Below, in pieces: positions 1 through 6,462 of a DNA stretch of 64,000 nt. The DNA comes from Leptolyngbya boryana PCC 6306 (GTDB taxonomy: Bacteria; Cyanobacteriota; Cyanobacteriia; Leptolyngbyales; Leptolyngbyaceae): positions 4,792,577 to 4,856,576 of the forward strand of contig NZ_KB731324.1 in NCBI RefSeq assembly GCF_000353285.1. Direction: 5' to 3'. Position 1 is the first letter of the stretch; the number at the start of each line of letters is the position of its first letter. Both the position numbers and the translations under genes were made by a program. The notes under the pieces are model-generated. The model saw only the letters and a program-made list of their open reading frames with translations. It ran no database searches and was not told where the DNA came from.

Positions 1-430
1 CAGGGATTCCCCGCGCGGCATACTCACGCGGTTTCTCGACATAATCACGATCGTAATTATCACTTCCAGGATTGCCCGGTGAAACGACCTCAACCACCAA
101 TGCTGGGGCGGGCATTTCTGGCATGATAATGTCGCTTCTGGCTCCCTCCAACGCGATCGCACACTCTTCGGTTAACACAACAAAGTCGGGTTCCCTTGCC
201 GTTACCTTACGGCTTGTAATGGCAATTTGCGTTCCAATCGCAAGCAAATCCGTTGGAATGCCAAATCTGACGAATGCGCCAAATAGAAATGAGGCAATTC
301 TGCGATTAATCGGTCTTTCTGGAGGCATCTCTACCAGCACCCCATCAACCAATTCATAGCGGGTGTCGGTTCCGTCTTCATAGTCAAGATATTCTTCGAT
401 GGTTCTGAATCGCGGCTTCGCTTGAGTCAT
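1..430 (-). CDS. Uma2 family (DUF820) endonuclease-like protein, 3' end outside window
   Basis: The reading frame starts at the ATG at 430 on the minus strand (MTQAKPRFRTIEEYLDYEDG) and is still open at position 1, so the C-terminal part is missing. The opening resembles the Uma2/DUF820 family, a PD-(D/E)XK-fold group greatly expanded in cyanobacteria: an acidic YELVDG-type segment at residues 25-30, then the central strand RPDFVVLTEE and, near the edge, PALVVEVVSPGN. In the family, the VVEV..S stretch holds the nuclease-like acidic residues. The biological role of Uma2 proteins is not established. It is probably a chromosomal neighbour of the mobile element to its right rather than part of it, but no boundary sequence proves this. 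Confidence 0.85.
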   Translation of the reverse strand, partial: MTQAKPRFRTIEEYLDYEDGTDTRYELVDGVLVEMPPERPINRRIASFLFGAFVRFGIPTDLLAIGTQIAITSRKVTAREPDFVVLTEECAIALEGARSDIIMPEMPAPALVVEVVSPGNPGSDNYDRDYVEKPREYAARGIP

Positions 431-520
431 GGCGTTTTATTTTTAGATTAGCGCGCTGTCAACTTGTGCGATCGGAAGTTGAGGAAACACATGAAAGAGC
501 AAGAAGATTGACGATATCGA

Positions 521-757
521 TCAACCGTCAAATTTCACCCCAAAATCAGTGTCTAGCGCCCGTTCGATCCCCCTTAAAACGTCCTCCGTAATGTACTGGC
601 GCTTACCTTTCTCGATCTCGTACCAATAGGCGGTTGAAATTCCCGCCTCAGTAGCCAACGCCTGAGCGGATCTACCACTAGCCTCTCTAAGCTCTTTGAT
701 CCGCTTCTCTAAGTCGGGAACCGTTACTCGAATCTGTCTCACAACATCCACTAGCAT
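521..757 (-). CDS. XRE/Cro-type helix-turn-helix regulator
   Basis: This 78-residue protein has a helix-turn-helix of the Cro/CI (XRE) type at about residues 17-62, with the recognition segment ATEAGISTAYWYEIEKGKR. It closely resembles the C-terminal half of the GIY-YIG/HTH fusion at 27140-27682, including the ending DTDFGVKF against NTDFGVEF. It is transcribed away from the plus-strand operon that starts at 926, the layout of a phage-type repressor controlling a divergent operon. The inferred role is repression of the 816-844 promoter and perhaps of its own gene. Operators are not identified. Confidence 0.85.
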   Translation of the reverse strand: MLVDVVRQIRVTVPDLEKRIKELREASGRSAQALATEAGISTAYWYEIEKGKRQYITEDVLRGIERALDTDFGVKFDG

Positions 758-815
758 TTCTTGAATTCTCCTTGTTGATTCTACGCTTCTATTTTATATC
801 ATTTATCTACTGGTG

Positions 816-844
816 TTGACAACTGTAGTATTAAACTCTAGTAT
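816..844 (+). promoter_or_regulatory. Sigma-70-type promoter for the 926 operon
   Basis: TTGACA at 816-821 and TAGTAT at 839-844 are separated by 17 bp, a near-consensus vegetative promoter directed at the gene at 926. It lies in the gap between the divergent regulator (start 757) and that gene, leaving a leader of about 75 nt. Confidence 0.7.
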
Positions 845-925
845 AGAAGACAAGCAAAGAGAAAGCGCCCCGGTCTGGACAACTGAAAGCGCTTCCCTAA
901 ACCCCTATTAAGGATTTCAACTATT

Positions 926-1237
926 ATGGCTCAACTAATTGGTAATCTCCAAACCCTGAATCGCGATCGCCGCGTCGAAGTCAGTCACACACTAGGCAAG
1001 ATCACAGCCATCCAGCATGGTTACGCGACAACCTACACACTAGAGTGGAGCGGTCACTATCTCGGCGAAACAGTTCAAGGTGCTGACAAGCTCTTCTACG
1101 TTGGCACTGGTCAAGGCTACACGTTACCCGAAGTCGCTCACTATCTTCTGATTCAGTTCCTCGACAAAATTCGCCTCAGCAATGAGTGGGCGTTCAATCA
1201 GCTTATGCAGCAAGAATCTCTGCCTGTTGCTGCTTAA
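926..1237 (+). CDS. Conserved hypothetical protein, duplicated in this element (copy 1)
   Basis: The 103-residue product has no recognised function. Its core, about residues 24-98, is nearly identical to residues 32-106 of the protein at 28179-28538: I count about eight differences over 75 positions, and the shared stretch GHYLGETVQGADKLFY is unchanged. Both copies are the first gene downstream of a sigma-70-type promoter facing a divergent XRE gene. The conserved aromatic residues and lack of a signal peptide or membrane segment suggest a small folded cytoplasmic protein. That both copies are intact argues for selection on the protein. Confidence 0.85.
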   Translation: MAQLIGNLQTLNRDRRVEVSHTLGKITAIQHGYATTYTLEWSGHYLGETVQGADKLFYVGTGQGYTLPEVAHYLLIQFLDKIRLSNEWAFNQLMQQESLPVAA

Positions 1238-1279
1238 CCTATCCGGGGCGATTAATCATCGCCCCGCACTCACCATACC

Positions 1280-1302
1280 AATTCGGACAGCGTGTCCGAT
1301 TT
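1280..1302. repeat. Dispersed 23-bp palindrome, copy 1
   Basis: Arms TCGGACA and TGTCCGA flank a GCG centre. The copy is intergenic, 14 bp before the start of the gene at 1317. Confidence 0.85.
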
Positions 1303-1316
1303 CAAAAAGGAGCATC

Positions 1317-1658
1317 ATGGCGAAATACAAGTTTTTGGAAGAACTAGAAGCGGTCGAAACGAAGTACAAGCGGTTAATCGAGATGCCGCCGAGCAAGCCT
1401 AAATATCGTTTGTGGCAGGTTGTTGAGCACGATCGCGGATACGGCAAAAATAAGGAAACGTCTCTCGGTCGAATTTGCGGGTTTCATTTTGTGCGAGTTG
1501 CGATCGCGCTTTTGGAAGGAGAAGGCTGCGAACCCGGCTGGCGCTATCACGTCGAGACTAACGAGGACATCCTAATTCTGCAAGAGTCCAATATCAAAAG
1601 AGTGGTGGAAGAACCGACTCAGCTTGAGAGGGAGGCTGAAGATGAGCAACCCGAATAA
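1317..1658 (+). CDS. Hypothetical protein; matches the N-terminal half of the 25129 protein
   Basis: The ATG at 1317 is preceded by AAAAAGGAG, giving 113 residues. The segment from residue 27 (PKYRLWQVVEH, then RICGFHFVR, GWRYHVE, ILILQESNI) lines up with residues 24-78 of the protein at 25129-25605 (PKYHLWQTVRF, RICGMYFTR, GWHYHLE, ISIIHQDDI). In that protein this unit is joined to a second domain that is encoded separately here at 1949-2179. The alternating hydrophobic and basic pattern suggests a small beta-barrel (KOW/SH3-like) fold; this is inference. It overlaps the next start by 17 nt, and translation is probably coupled. Confidence 0.8.
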   Translation: MAKYKFLEELEAVETKYKRLIEMPPSKPKYRLWQVVEHDRGYGKNKETSLGRICGFHFVRVAIALLEGEGCEPGWRYHVETNEDILILQESNIKRVVEEPTQLEREAEDEQPE

Positions 1659-1956
1659 TGCTGTCTACGTTTGGAACAATCCGATTTATCGATGGGGTTC
1701 CGGTTTTGTGTACCGAGGTTATTTCATTTGTCCTGTCGATAGTGGTTTTGATTGCCTACTTGGAGTTGCAGTGTTTGACCCTTTCGGGCAGGAGCTTGCT
1801 GACGAAACGACACATCAGCTTGTTTCTTCGATCGAAGAGGTTTGGCAAGTTGGGAAAACCTTTGTTGATTCAGAATTGCGGCGGCTCACTGAAGAGTCTC
1901 CCAATCTTGCCAAAACAATTTTGCTTGCATCTGAGAGGGAGGTTTGCTATGTCTAA
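1642..1956 (+). CDS. Hypothetical protein between the two split domains
   Basis: The ATG at 1642 follows the Shine-Dalgarno-like GAGAGGGAGG at 1626-1635 and gives 104 residues. The gene overlaps its upstream neighbour by 17 nt and the next start by 8 nt. The N-terminal half is aromatic-rich (VYVWNNPIYRWGSGFVYRGY) and the C-terminal half is a predicted amphipathic helix rich in Glu, Leu and Thr. I recognise no family. The same GAGAGGGAGG leader recurs before 1949, suggesting these small genes were built by duplication of a translation-coupling unit. Confidence 0.75.
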   Translation: MSNPNNAVYVWNNPIYRWGSGFVYRGYFICPVDSGFDCLLGVAVFDPFGQELADETTHQLVSSIEEVWQVGKTFVDSELRRLTEESPNLAKTILLASEREVCYV

Positions 1957-2179
1957 CTTTCCAGACTGCCGATTTCAGATTGGACAACGGGTGAGAGTGA
2001 GTGACCAGGGTGAAGAACTTTCCGGTGAAATCAAGGCGATTCTTTACGCTGAAACTGTTCCAAGTTGGAGTGAAGGTTGCGCGTGGTCGCGTCCTGGGTT
2101 CACTTACTTTGTTGAGTTTGATAGACCGAGGGCGATTCACGATATCGCGCATGAAAGCGAGTTAAACGAGGTGGAATGA
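1949..2179 (+). CDS. Small SH3/KOW-like protein; matches the C-terminal half of the 25129 protein
   Basis: The ATG at 1949 has GAGAGGGAGG upstream and encodes 76 residues. The sequence FQIGQRVRVSDQGEELSG then IKAILYAETV, PGFTYFVEFDR and DIAHESEL matches residues 91-154 of the protein at 25129-25605 (FSVGQQVVTSDRESG, VQAILYAETV, PGFTYFVEFSD, DVAHESEL). The pattern GQ.V..S......G.I.AI resembles the small barrel domains used for nucleic-acid or protein contacts, but no function is known. The stop codon overlaps the ATGATG start of the TnpB-like gene. Confidence 0.8.
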   Translation: MSNFPDCRFQIGQRVRVSDQGEELSGEIKAILYAETVPSWSEGCAWSRPGFTYFVEFDRPRAIHDIAHESELNEVE

Positions 2180-3690
2180 TGGCTCAAAGAACTGTCACAG
2201 TTACAACTGAATTACCTGTAGAACTGTGGCAGTTCGCGATCGACGTTTCTAAGCTAGTCGAACCAGCCAGAGTCGAGTATCTCAATCGGAAGCTAGCTGG
2301 TGACGACGAAAACAGTATTGTTCGAGAGCTACAACCAAAGTACGGAATTAACAAGCGCCAGGTAAACGCGATTCGCTCCGAGGTCAGAGGCGCGATTTCA
2401 TGCGCAAAAGAAAGTCGGAAACTCCACATCAACACACTGGAGCTGCAAATTAAGTCTACAAAAGGGTGGCTAAAAACCGCGGCGAAATCACTTGCAAAAC
2501 TGCCCGATGCTGTTGGGTTGCAGCATGGTCAACATCTTAGAGTTCAGAAGCGCTTCGCGATTCACCACAAGAAACGCCGGCTCCATCTGCTAGAGAAAAA
2601 GCTAGAACATTTGAAAAGCAAGCCGCTGCGTGTGTCGCTAGGTAACAAGGGTACGCAGTACCTTACGATTGGTACAACCAAGGAAAGCTTTGGTAATCAT
2701 ATTGCCCAGTACGACGGCGGCACAATCAAGTTTCGGGTTCCCTATGCGTTAGAAGCTAAGTACGGCAAAGCGATCTCATCCCCACTTAGATTTGAGCATG
2801 AACAAGGTCGGCGGTGGATTAATGATGCCATTCAAGCAAATCGCGCCCTGTCTTACCATATTTACTGTAAGGGCTTTCGTTGGTTCATCGCCTGTTGGAT
2901 CAGTGTCCCAGAGCCACCCAGCCAATCACTTCCTCGGCAGTACGGCTGCATTGGAATTGATATCAATCCGGGCGTGATTGGTTGGGCTTACGTTGACTCG
3001 GATGGCAATCTCAAGCGCCACGGACAATTTAAGTTGAATCTACACAGCCGCAGGCGTGGTCAAATTGAGGCGGTACTTCATGACGTTACAAGGCGAATCG
3101 TGACAATCGCAAAATCACTCTCATGCCCCGTTGTCATCGAGGCCCTCGACTTTACTGCAAAGAGGTCACAGCTAAGAGAGCGAGGTAGGAAGTACGCTCG
3201 AATGCTTTCGGGGTTTGCCTACAGCAAGTTTGCTAAATTTCTTGATCAGAAGTGTCAACTAGCAGGTATTGAGTTAATCAGTGTAAAGCCCGCCTATAGC
3301 TCGACTATTGGACTCGTCAAGTTCATGCGGCAGTATGGGCTAAGCTCCGATACCGCCGCGGCCATCGTTCTAGCGCGTAGAGCGATGCGATTATCAGAGC
3401 GTATTCCTGACCACAACGCCTATCCGTCCGTGAAGGCTGGAAAGCACGTATGGTCCGCATGGAACGCGCTAAATAACACGCTGAAGTCTCTTCCAAGGCA
3501 TCAGCACTTTACGCGACCTAACAGGTCACTAGAGGCCACGCCAGTTTGTGGGTCGCAAGACGGGCTTGCTGGCAAGCGAAATCGCACTTCTAGACGCGGT
3601 GAAACTCCGCAGCGGAATCGTAAAGCTGCCGTTAGCGATACGTGCCTAGACGTACACGGTTTTATCCAGCTACGTATAGGCTTTAATTAA
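2179..3690 (+). CDS. TnpB/OrfB-like RuvC-fold protein lacking the usual zinc ribbon
   Basis: TnpB proteins of IS200/IS605 elements are RNA-guided nucleases with a split RuvC domain. This 503-residue protein shows RuvC-I at IGIDINPGVIGWA (Asp about 261), RuvC-II at PVVIEALDF (Glu about 321) and a RuvC-III candidate at GLSSDTAAAIVLARRA (Asp about 391), so a catalytic triad could be present. The region between RuvC-II and RuvC-III, where most TnpB proteins carry four zinc-binding cysteines, reads VKPAYSSTIGLVKFMRQYG and has none. The N-terminal 200 residues are basic and helical. Start: ATG at 2179; an in-frame ATG at 2176 is also possible. No TnpA is present. The start overlaps the upstream stop, so the gene sits inside the operon rather than as a free-standing insertion. 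Confidence 0.8.
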   Translation: MAQRTVTVTTELPVELWQFAIDVSKLVEPARVEYLNRKLAGDDENSIVRELQPKYGINKRQVNAIRSEVRGAISCAKESRKLHINTLELQIKSTKGWLKTAAKSLAKLPDAVGLQHGQHLRVQKRFAIHHKKRRLHLLEKKLEHLKSKPLRVSLGNKGTQYLTIGTTKESFGNHIAQYDGGTIKFRVPYALEAKYGKAISSPLRFEHEQGRRWINDAIQANRALSYHIYCKGFRWFIACWISVPEPPSQSLPRQYGCIGIDINPGVIGWAYVDSDGNLKRHGQFKLNLHSRRRGQIEAVLHDVTRRIVTIAKSLSCPVVIEALDFTAKRSQLRERGRKYARMLSGFAYSKFAKFLDQKCQLAGIELISVKPAYSSTIGLVKFMRQYGLSSDTAAAIVLARRAMRLSERIPDHNAYPSVKAGKHVWSAWNALNNTLKSLPRHQHFTRPNRSLEATPVCGSQDGLAGKRNRTSRRGETPQRNRKAAVSDTCLDVHGFIQLRIGFN

Positions 3691-3700
3691 CGGAGTTAGT
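3480..3700 (+). ncRNA. Candidate TnpB guide RNA (omega/reRNA) region
   Basis: In TnpB systems the guide RNA overlaps the 3' end of the tnpB frame. Here the frame runs about 100 codons beyond RuvC-III with no recognisable protein motif, and its end contains the hairpin at 3644-3681. The limits are approximate and the assignment rests on family knowledge plus that hairpin. Confidence 0.3.
3644..3681 (+). repeat. 11-bp imperfect hairpin at the tnpB 3' end
   Basis: GCCTA-G-ACGTA at 3644-3654 pairs with TACGT-A-TAGGC at 3671-3681, with one mismatch and a 16-nt loop. Imperfect palindromes mark the ends of IS200/IS605 elements, so this may be a right end, an RNA fold, or a terminator; no T-run follows directly. 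Confidence 0.6.
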
Positions 3701-3712
3701 TTTTAGTCTTTG

Positions 3713-3735
3713 AAATCGGACACGCTGTCCGTTTT
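3713..3735. repeat. Dispersed 23-bp palindrome, copy 2
   Basis: Arms AAATCGGACA and TGTCCGTTTT around CGC. It ends 5 bp before the ATG at 3741, where a ribosome binding site would normally be. Confidence 0.85.
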
Positions 3736-3740
3736 GACCC

Positions 3741-4196
3741 ATGCCAGCAATTGTTCCGCCTCACTCTAAAACAGTCGCCTTTCAACTTGCGATCGCTGAC
3801 TATCTCCAACAGCAAACCGGAATTGACTGGCGAGAGTTTAGCGATATTCTGCCTGTGCAGAAGTCAGGCGGACTGAACTACTCCGCGCTGGTTAGCTTTA
3901 CTCAAAAAGAAAGCGATCGGGGGGATGAATATCTAACAAATAAATATCGCGTTCAAACGCGGTTCCGCTGCTCTGGTAACGATAAACGAGTGGTAGACGA
4001 GTCTTTGGGTGATTGGTGTGATTTTCTGGACGGTCTACTGCTTCGGTGCGTTGATATTCGCGGCACATTTCGCAGCGTCAATCTCTACGCAAAGATTCGG
4101 CTAGAGCCGCGATCTCCGTGGATTTTGAATATTAAAGAGAACCAAGACGAGGGAGCAGCGGGTACGATTTACCGCACTTGGGAACTAGAAATTTAG
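3741..4196 (+). CDS. Phage structural-type hypothetical protein
   Basis: The 151-residue product opens the plus-strand structural block. It has an N-terminal helical part (AFQLAIADYLQQQTGIDW), a charged middle and a beta-rich C-terminus. The size, the position at the head of a run of short genes ending in fibre genes, and the translational spacing resemble a tail completion or tail terminator protein, but I see no diagnostic motif. The palindrome copy 2 replaces a normal ribosome-binding site just upstream. Confidence 0.8.
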   Translation: MPAIVPPHSKTVAFQLAIADYLQQQTGIDWREFSDILPVQKSGGLNYSALVSFTQKESDRGDEYLTNKYRVQTRFRCSGNDKRVVDESLGDWCDFLDGLLLRCVDIRGTFRSVNLYAKIRLEPRSPWILNIKENQDEGAAGTIYRTWELEI

Positions 4197-4205
4197 GAGT
4201 TGATC

Positions 4206-4709
4206 GTGGGCTATATTGCAATTTCTCTCGGAACCCGCACTGTTACTTTTCGCGGAATTATTGGCGGGTTTAAACCGCCGCGAGTCAGATCGGCTATGCC
4301 CGAAATCGAGAGATCGGCATCGGGGAATACGATTGTCAGAGGCGCTGTCACAGAGCTTCCGCACTTGTGGGAGTTTCAATCTGTGCTATCAAAACCTGAC
4401 TGGCTGATCTTGGAAGCGATCGCGTTTGACTATGATGAGCGGCGGCGCAATTTCCAAGATTTCAAAATGCTGCTGACCGATACTTTTTTCGAGCATATTG
4501 AACGTGCCCCACGCACTCGCGCCACTGCTCCGGCTCCGCTAAATCAGGTTACAACGATCGGGGATTCTATCAGTTACTACGCTCAGTTCTACGCGCTGTT
4601 TGCGAAGATGCCTGAAGCTGTACAAACCGGGCGACTGTCTAACAGCGAAGAATGCGTGGTCGTCTCAGTAATCCTTGAGGAAGATGTCGAGAAAGTATCG
4701 CCAACCTAG
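4206..4709 (+). CDS. Tail-associated-type hypothetical protein
   Basis: I chose the GTG at 4206 because GGAG at 4196-4199 lies 6 nt upstream; a TTG at 4200 is too close to it. The product has 167 residues. A beta-strand opening (YIAISLGTRTVTFRGIIGG) is followed by a Trp/Leu-rich helical centre (VLSKPDWLILEAIAFDYDERRR). Nothing identifies a family. Its place directly behind the 3741 gene and before the fibre-like genes suggests a tail or virion role. Confidence 0.78.
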   Translation: MGYIAISLGTRTVTFRGIIGGFKPPRVRSAMPEIERSASGNTIVRGAVTELPHLWEFQSVLSKPDWLILEAIAFDYDERRRNFQDFKMLLTDTFFEHIERAPRTRATAPAPLNQVTTIGDSISYYAQFYALFAKMPEAVQTGRLSNSEECVVVSVILEEDVEKVSPT

Positions 4710-4738
4710 CGCCCAGCTAACTTACTCTCAGCCTTGAA

Positions 4739-5095
4739 TTATCCTGAGAAAATTAATTCCCAAATTACCCCAGATCCGTCTTGCTGAACCGGAGTCGCTT
4801 GCTCGATCGTATCTCCCTCATAAAGTTCAAACGCTCGATAGCCACCAGCGGAGCTATCACTATCGAGTCGAAAAGCAGCCATCTGAGGTGGAAGCTGCTT
4901 ATCGAGATTTACAAAATCTAAGTTCAGCCCTTGAAAGTTTTCGCCTGCTTTTATCCAGTAAGTCTTATTAGTACTGGGGCGTTCCTCTGCCGCACAGCGG
5001 CAGTACCAAACCTGCGCGGGGACTTCACGACCTTGCGCTAGATACAACCCTTGAATTCGGGTATCGTTTTTCTGTTTAAGAATGGGGGCAACCAT
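4739..5095 (-). CDS. Hypothetical protein on the opposite strand of the structural block
   Basis: This 118-residue frame is the only minus-strand gene between 0.9 and 9.6 kb, and it is divergent from the gene starting at 5141. It encodes a cysteine-containing segment (WYCRCAAEERP) and a C-terminus of alternating strands (SGVIWELIFSG). Product unknown. It could be a virion decoration or a moron-type cargo gene. Base composition and HIP1 content resemble its neighbours. Confidence 0.65.
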   Translation of the reverse strand: MVAPILKQKNDTRIQGLYLAQGREVPAQVWYCRCAAEERPSTNKTYWIKAGENFQGLNLDFVNLDKQLPPQMAAFRLDSDSSAGGYRAFELYEGDTIEQATPVQQDGSGVIWELIFSG

Positions 5096-5140
5096 AGAGA
5101 TCGCGAATACAATGCACTAAGATTTTGCACGATTGTTACT

Positions 5141-5737
5141 GTGACAGACCGAATTGTTTACGGCAAGCTTGAAAGATTGGACGGTTCCCCGTGGGGAAAC
5201 GCCCCGCTTGTCTTTGAGCTGATTTCGGGGTCATACACTCTAGACGCGCTCCACCCCAGAGATCGCCGAAGTACTAAGACCAATACTAGCGGCGAGTTTG
5301 CAAAAGGACTGTGGTGTAGTGGTGAAGGAGTTGTACCCGCAGAGATTCGCTGCTATCTTCCTTCAGGCGAAACAGTTAGCTTTATCCTTCCTGCGGGTAC
5401 AACCCCGATCAATATTTCAGCGCTGCTGGCGAATGGGCAACCTGTTCCGCCAGAGCGGCAACCAACGATCGTTGAATTAATTGACGATCGGATTGCTGCC
5501 CACAACTCAGATCCGAATGCGCATCCTAAGACTCGGCAAGTTTTATCGATCGATACTGACGGCGTGACAAGTTTCACGCTCAGCGAAGCGCCGAGCCTAC
5601 CGCATCTTTCTGAGCTTTTCCTAAATGGCATCAAAGCGACTTACGGCGTTCACTACAACATCAACGCCGCTCAACTCAATTGGACTGATCCAATGCAACT
5701 TGAATCCACCGACTCTCTAGAGGTACTTTTCAGATGA
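5141..5737 (+). CDS. Tail/baseplate-type structural protein
   Basis: The GTG at 5141 is the most reasonable start (198 residues), because the longer frame would overlap the divergent gene at 5095. The N-terminal half reads as a beta-sandwich with GKLERLDGSPWGNAPLVFEL. A linker LIDDRIAAHNSDPNAHP is typical of phage tail and fibre proteins, and the C-terminal domain LSELFLNGIKATYGVHYNI looks like a fibre attachment module. The stop overlaps the next ATG (ATGA), so it is probably co-translated with the gene at 5734. Confidence 0.75.
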   Translation: MTDRIVYGKLERLDGSPWGNAPLVFELISGSYTLDALHPRDRRSTKTNTSGEFAKGLWCSGEGVVPAEIRCYLPSGETVSFILPAGTTPINISALLANGQPVPPERQPTIVELIDDRIAAHNSDPNAHPKTRQVLSIDTDGVTSFTLSEAPSLPHLSELFLNGIKATYGVHYNINAAQLNWTDPMQLESTDSLEVLFR

Positions 5738-6462
5738 GTTTTCTAACTCCCGCAAAGCACATTGACAAAATTATTGCGGCTTCGATTCGGCTATCCGGTG
5801 TTTCGGCGGCTGGTAACTCTACAGTTGTCACTTCTCAAATCACAACAGCGCTCAGCACGGCAGGCGATAAAGGGGTAAGTGTTCCACTCCAAATTTCAAG
5901 CAGTGGTGGACTAGGTGTCATTGTTACGCCGCCGAGCAACCGCTGCGAAATTTATAACGCTACCTCGAAGGACAAAATTAGCAGCGCGTCTGGGGAAGAG
6001 GTTTATGCACGGCTCACTCAAGCGAGTGGAGTCTACACGCTGAGTTTCTACACGCTGGAAAATAACGGCACTGAAACTGCGTATAGCTTCGGCTCATCTA
6101 CACCAATCGACATTGAATTTAATTATCGCTTCGACTTTCGACGATTGCCCGCAGATGCAATTATCGGGATTCCGACTCGTAATATCTCCGAAGATCCGAC
6201 TACTCCAACCGGGCAAACCCTGTTTCGAGAAAAGCTGAATGTGACGGGGACGAACACGATTGATCCTCTGAGCAAAACACCCGTCAATGCAACGGCAATC
6301 TTTTTAATCGTGAATCAGACCACGCTTGATGCGTTCGGCGGAAGCACCGCCGCTTTTGCCGTGAACCTAAGCACGAAGGAAGTGACATGGAACCCTGCAA
6401 ACGCTGGCTACGATTTGGATACGACCGACCGAGTGATTGCTGTTTATTCAACAATTGAGTAA
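5734..6462 (+). CDS. Phage structural-type protein
   Basis: The 242-residue protein is rich in Ser, Thr, Asn and Gly with alternating beta strands and no cysteine-rich or enzymatic motif. It has a segment MSFLTPAKHIDKIIAASIRL at the start and a small C-terminal domain (ATAIFLIVNQTTLDAFGG). It overlaps both neighbours by a few bases (ATGA before, TAATG after), so the three genes 5141, 5734 and 6462 form one translational unit. Tail sheath, baseplate or fibre-adaptor roles are all possible. Confidence 0.75.
   Translation: MSFLTPAKHIDKIIAASIRLSGVSAAGNSTVVTSQITTALSTAGDKGVSVPLQISSSGGLGVIVTPPSNRCEIYNATSKDKISSASGEEVYARLTQASGVYTLSFYTLENNGTETAYSFGSSTPIDIEFNYRFDFRRLPADAIIGIPTRNISEDPTTPTGQTLFREKLNVTGTNTIDPLSKTPVNATAIFLIVNQTTLDAFGGSTAAFAVNLSTKEVTWNPANAGYDLDTTDRVIAVYSTIE

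Noticed and set aside
72-359. Plus-strand frame of 95 residues at the left edge
   Set aside because: It is the antisense shadow of the Uma2 gene, whose minus-strand frame reads a known family.
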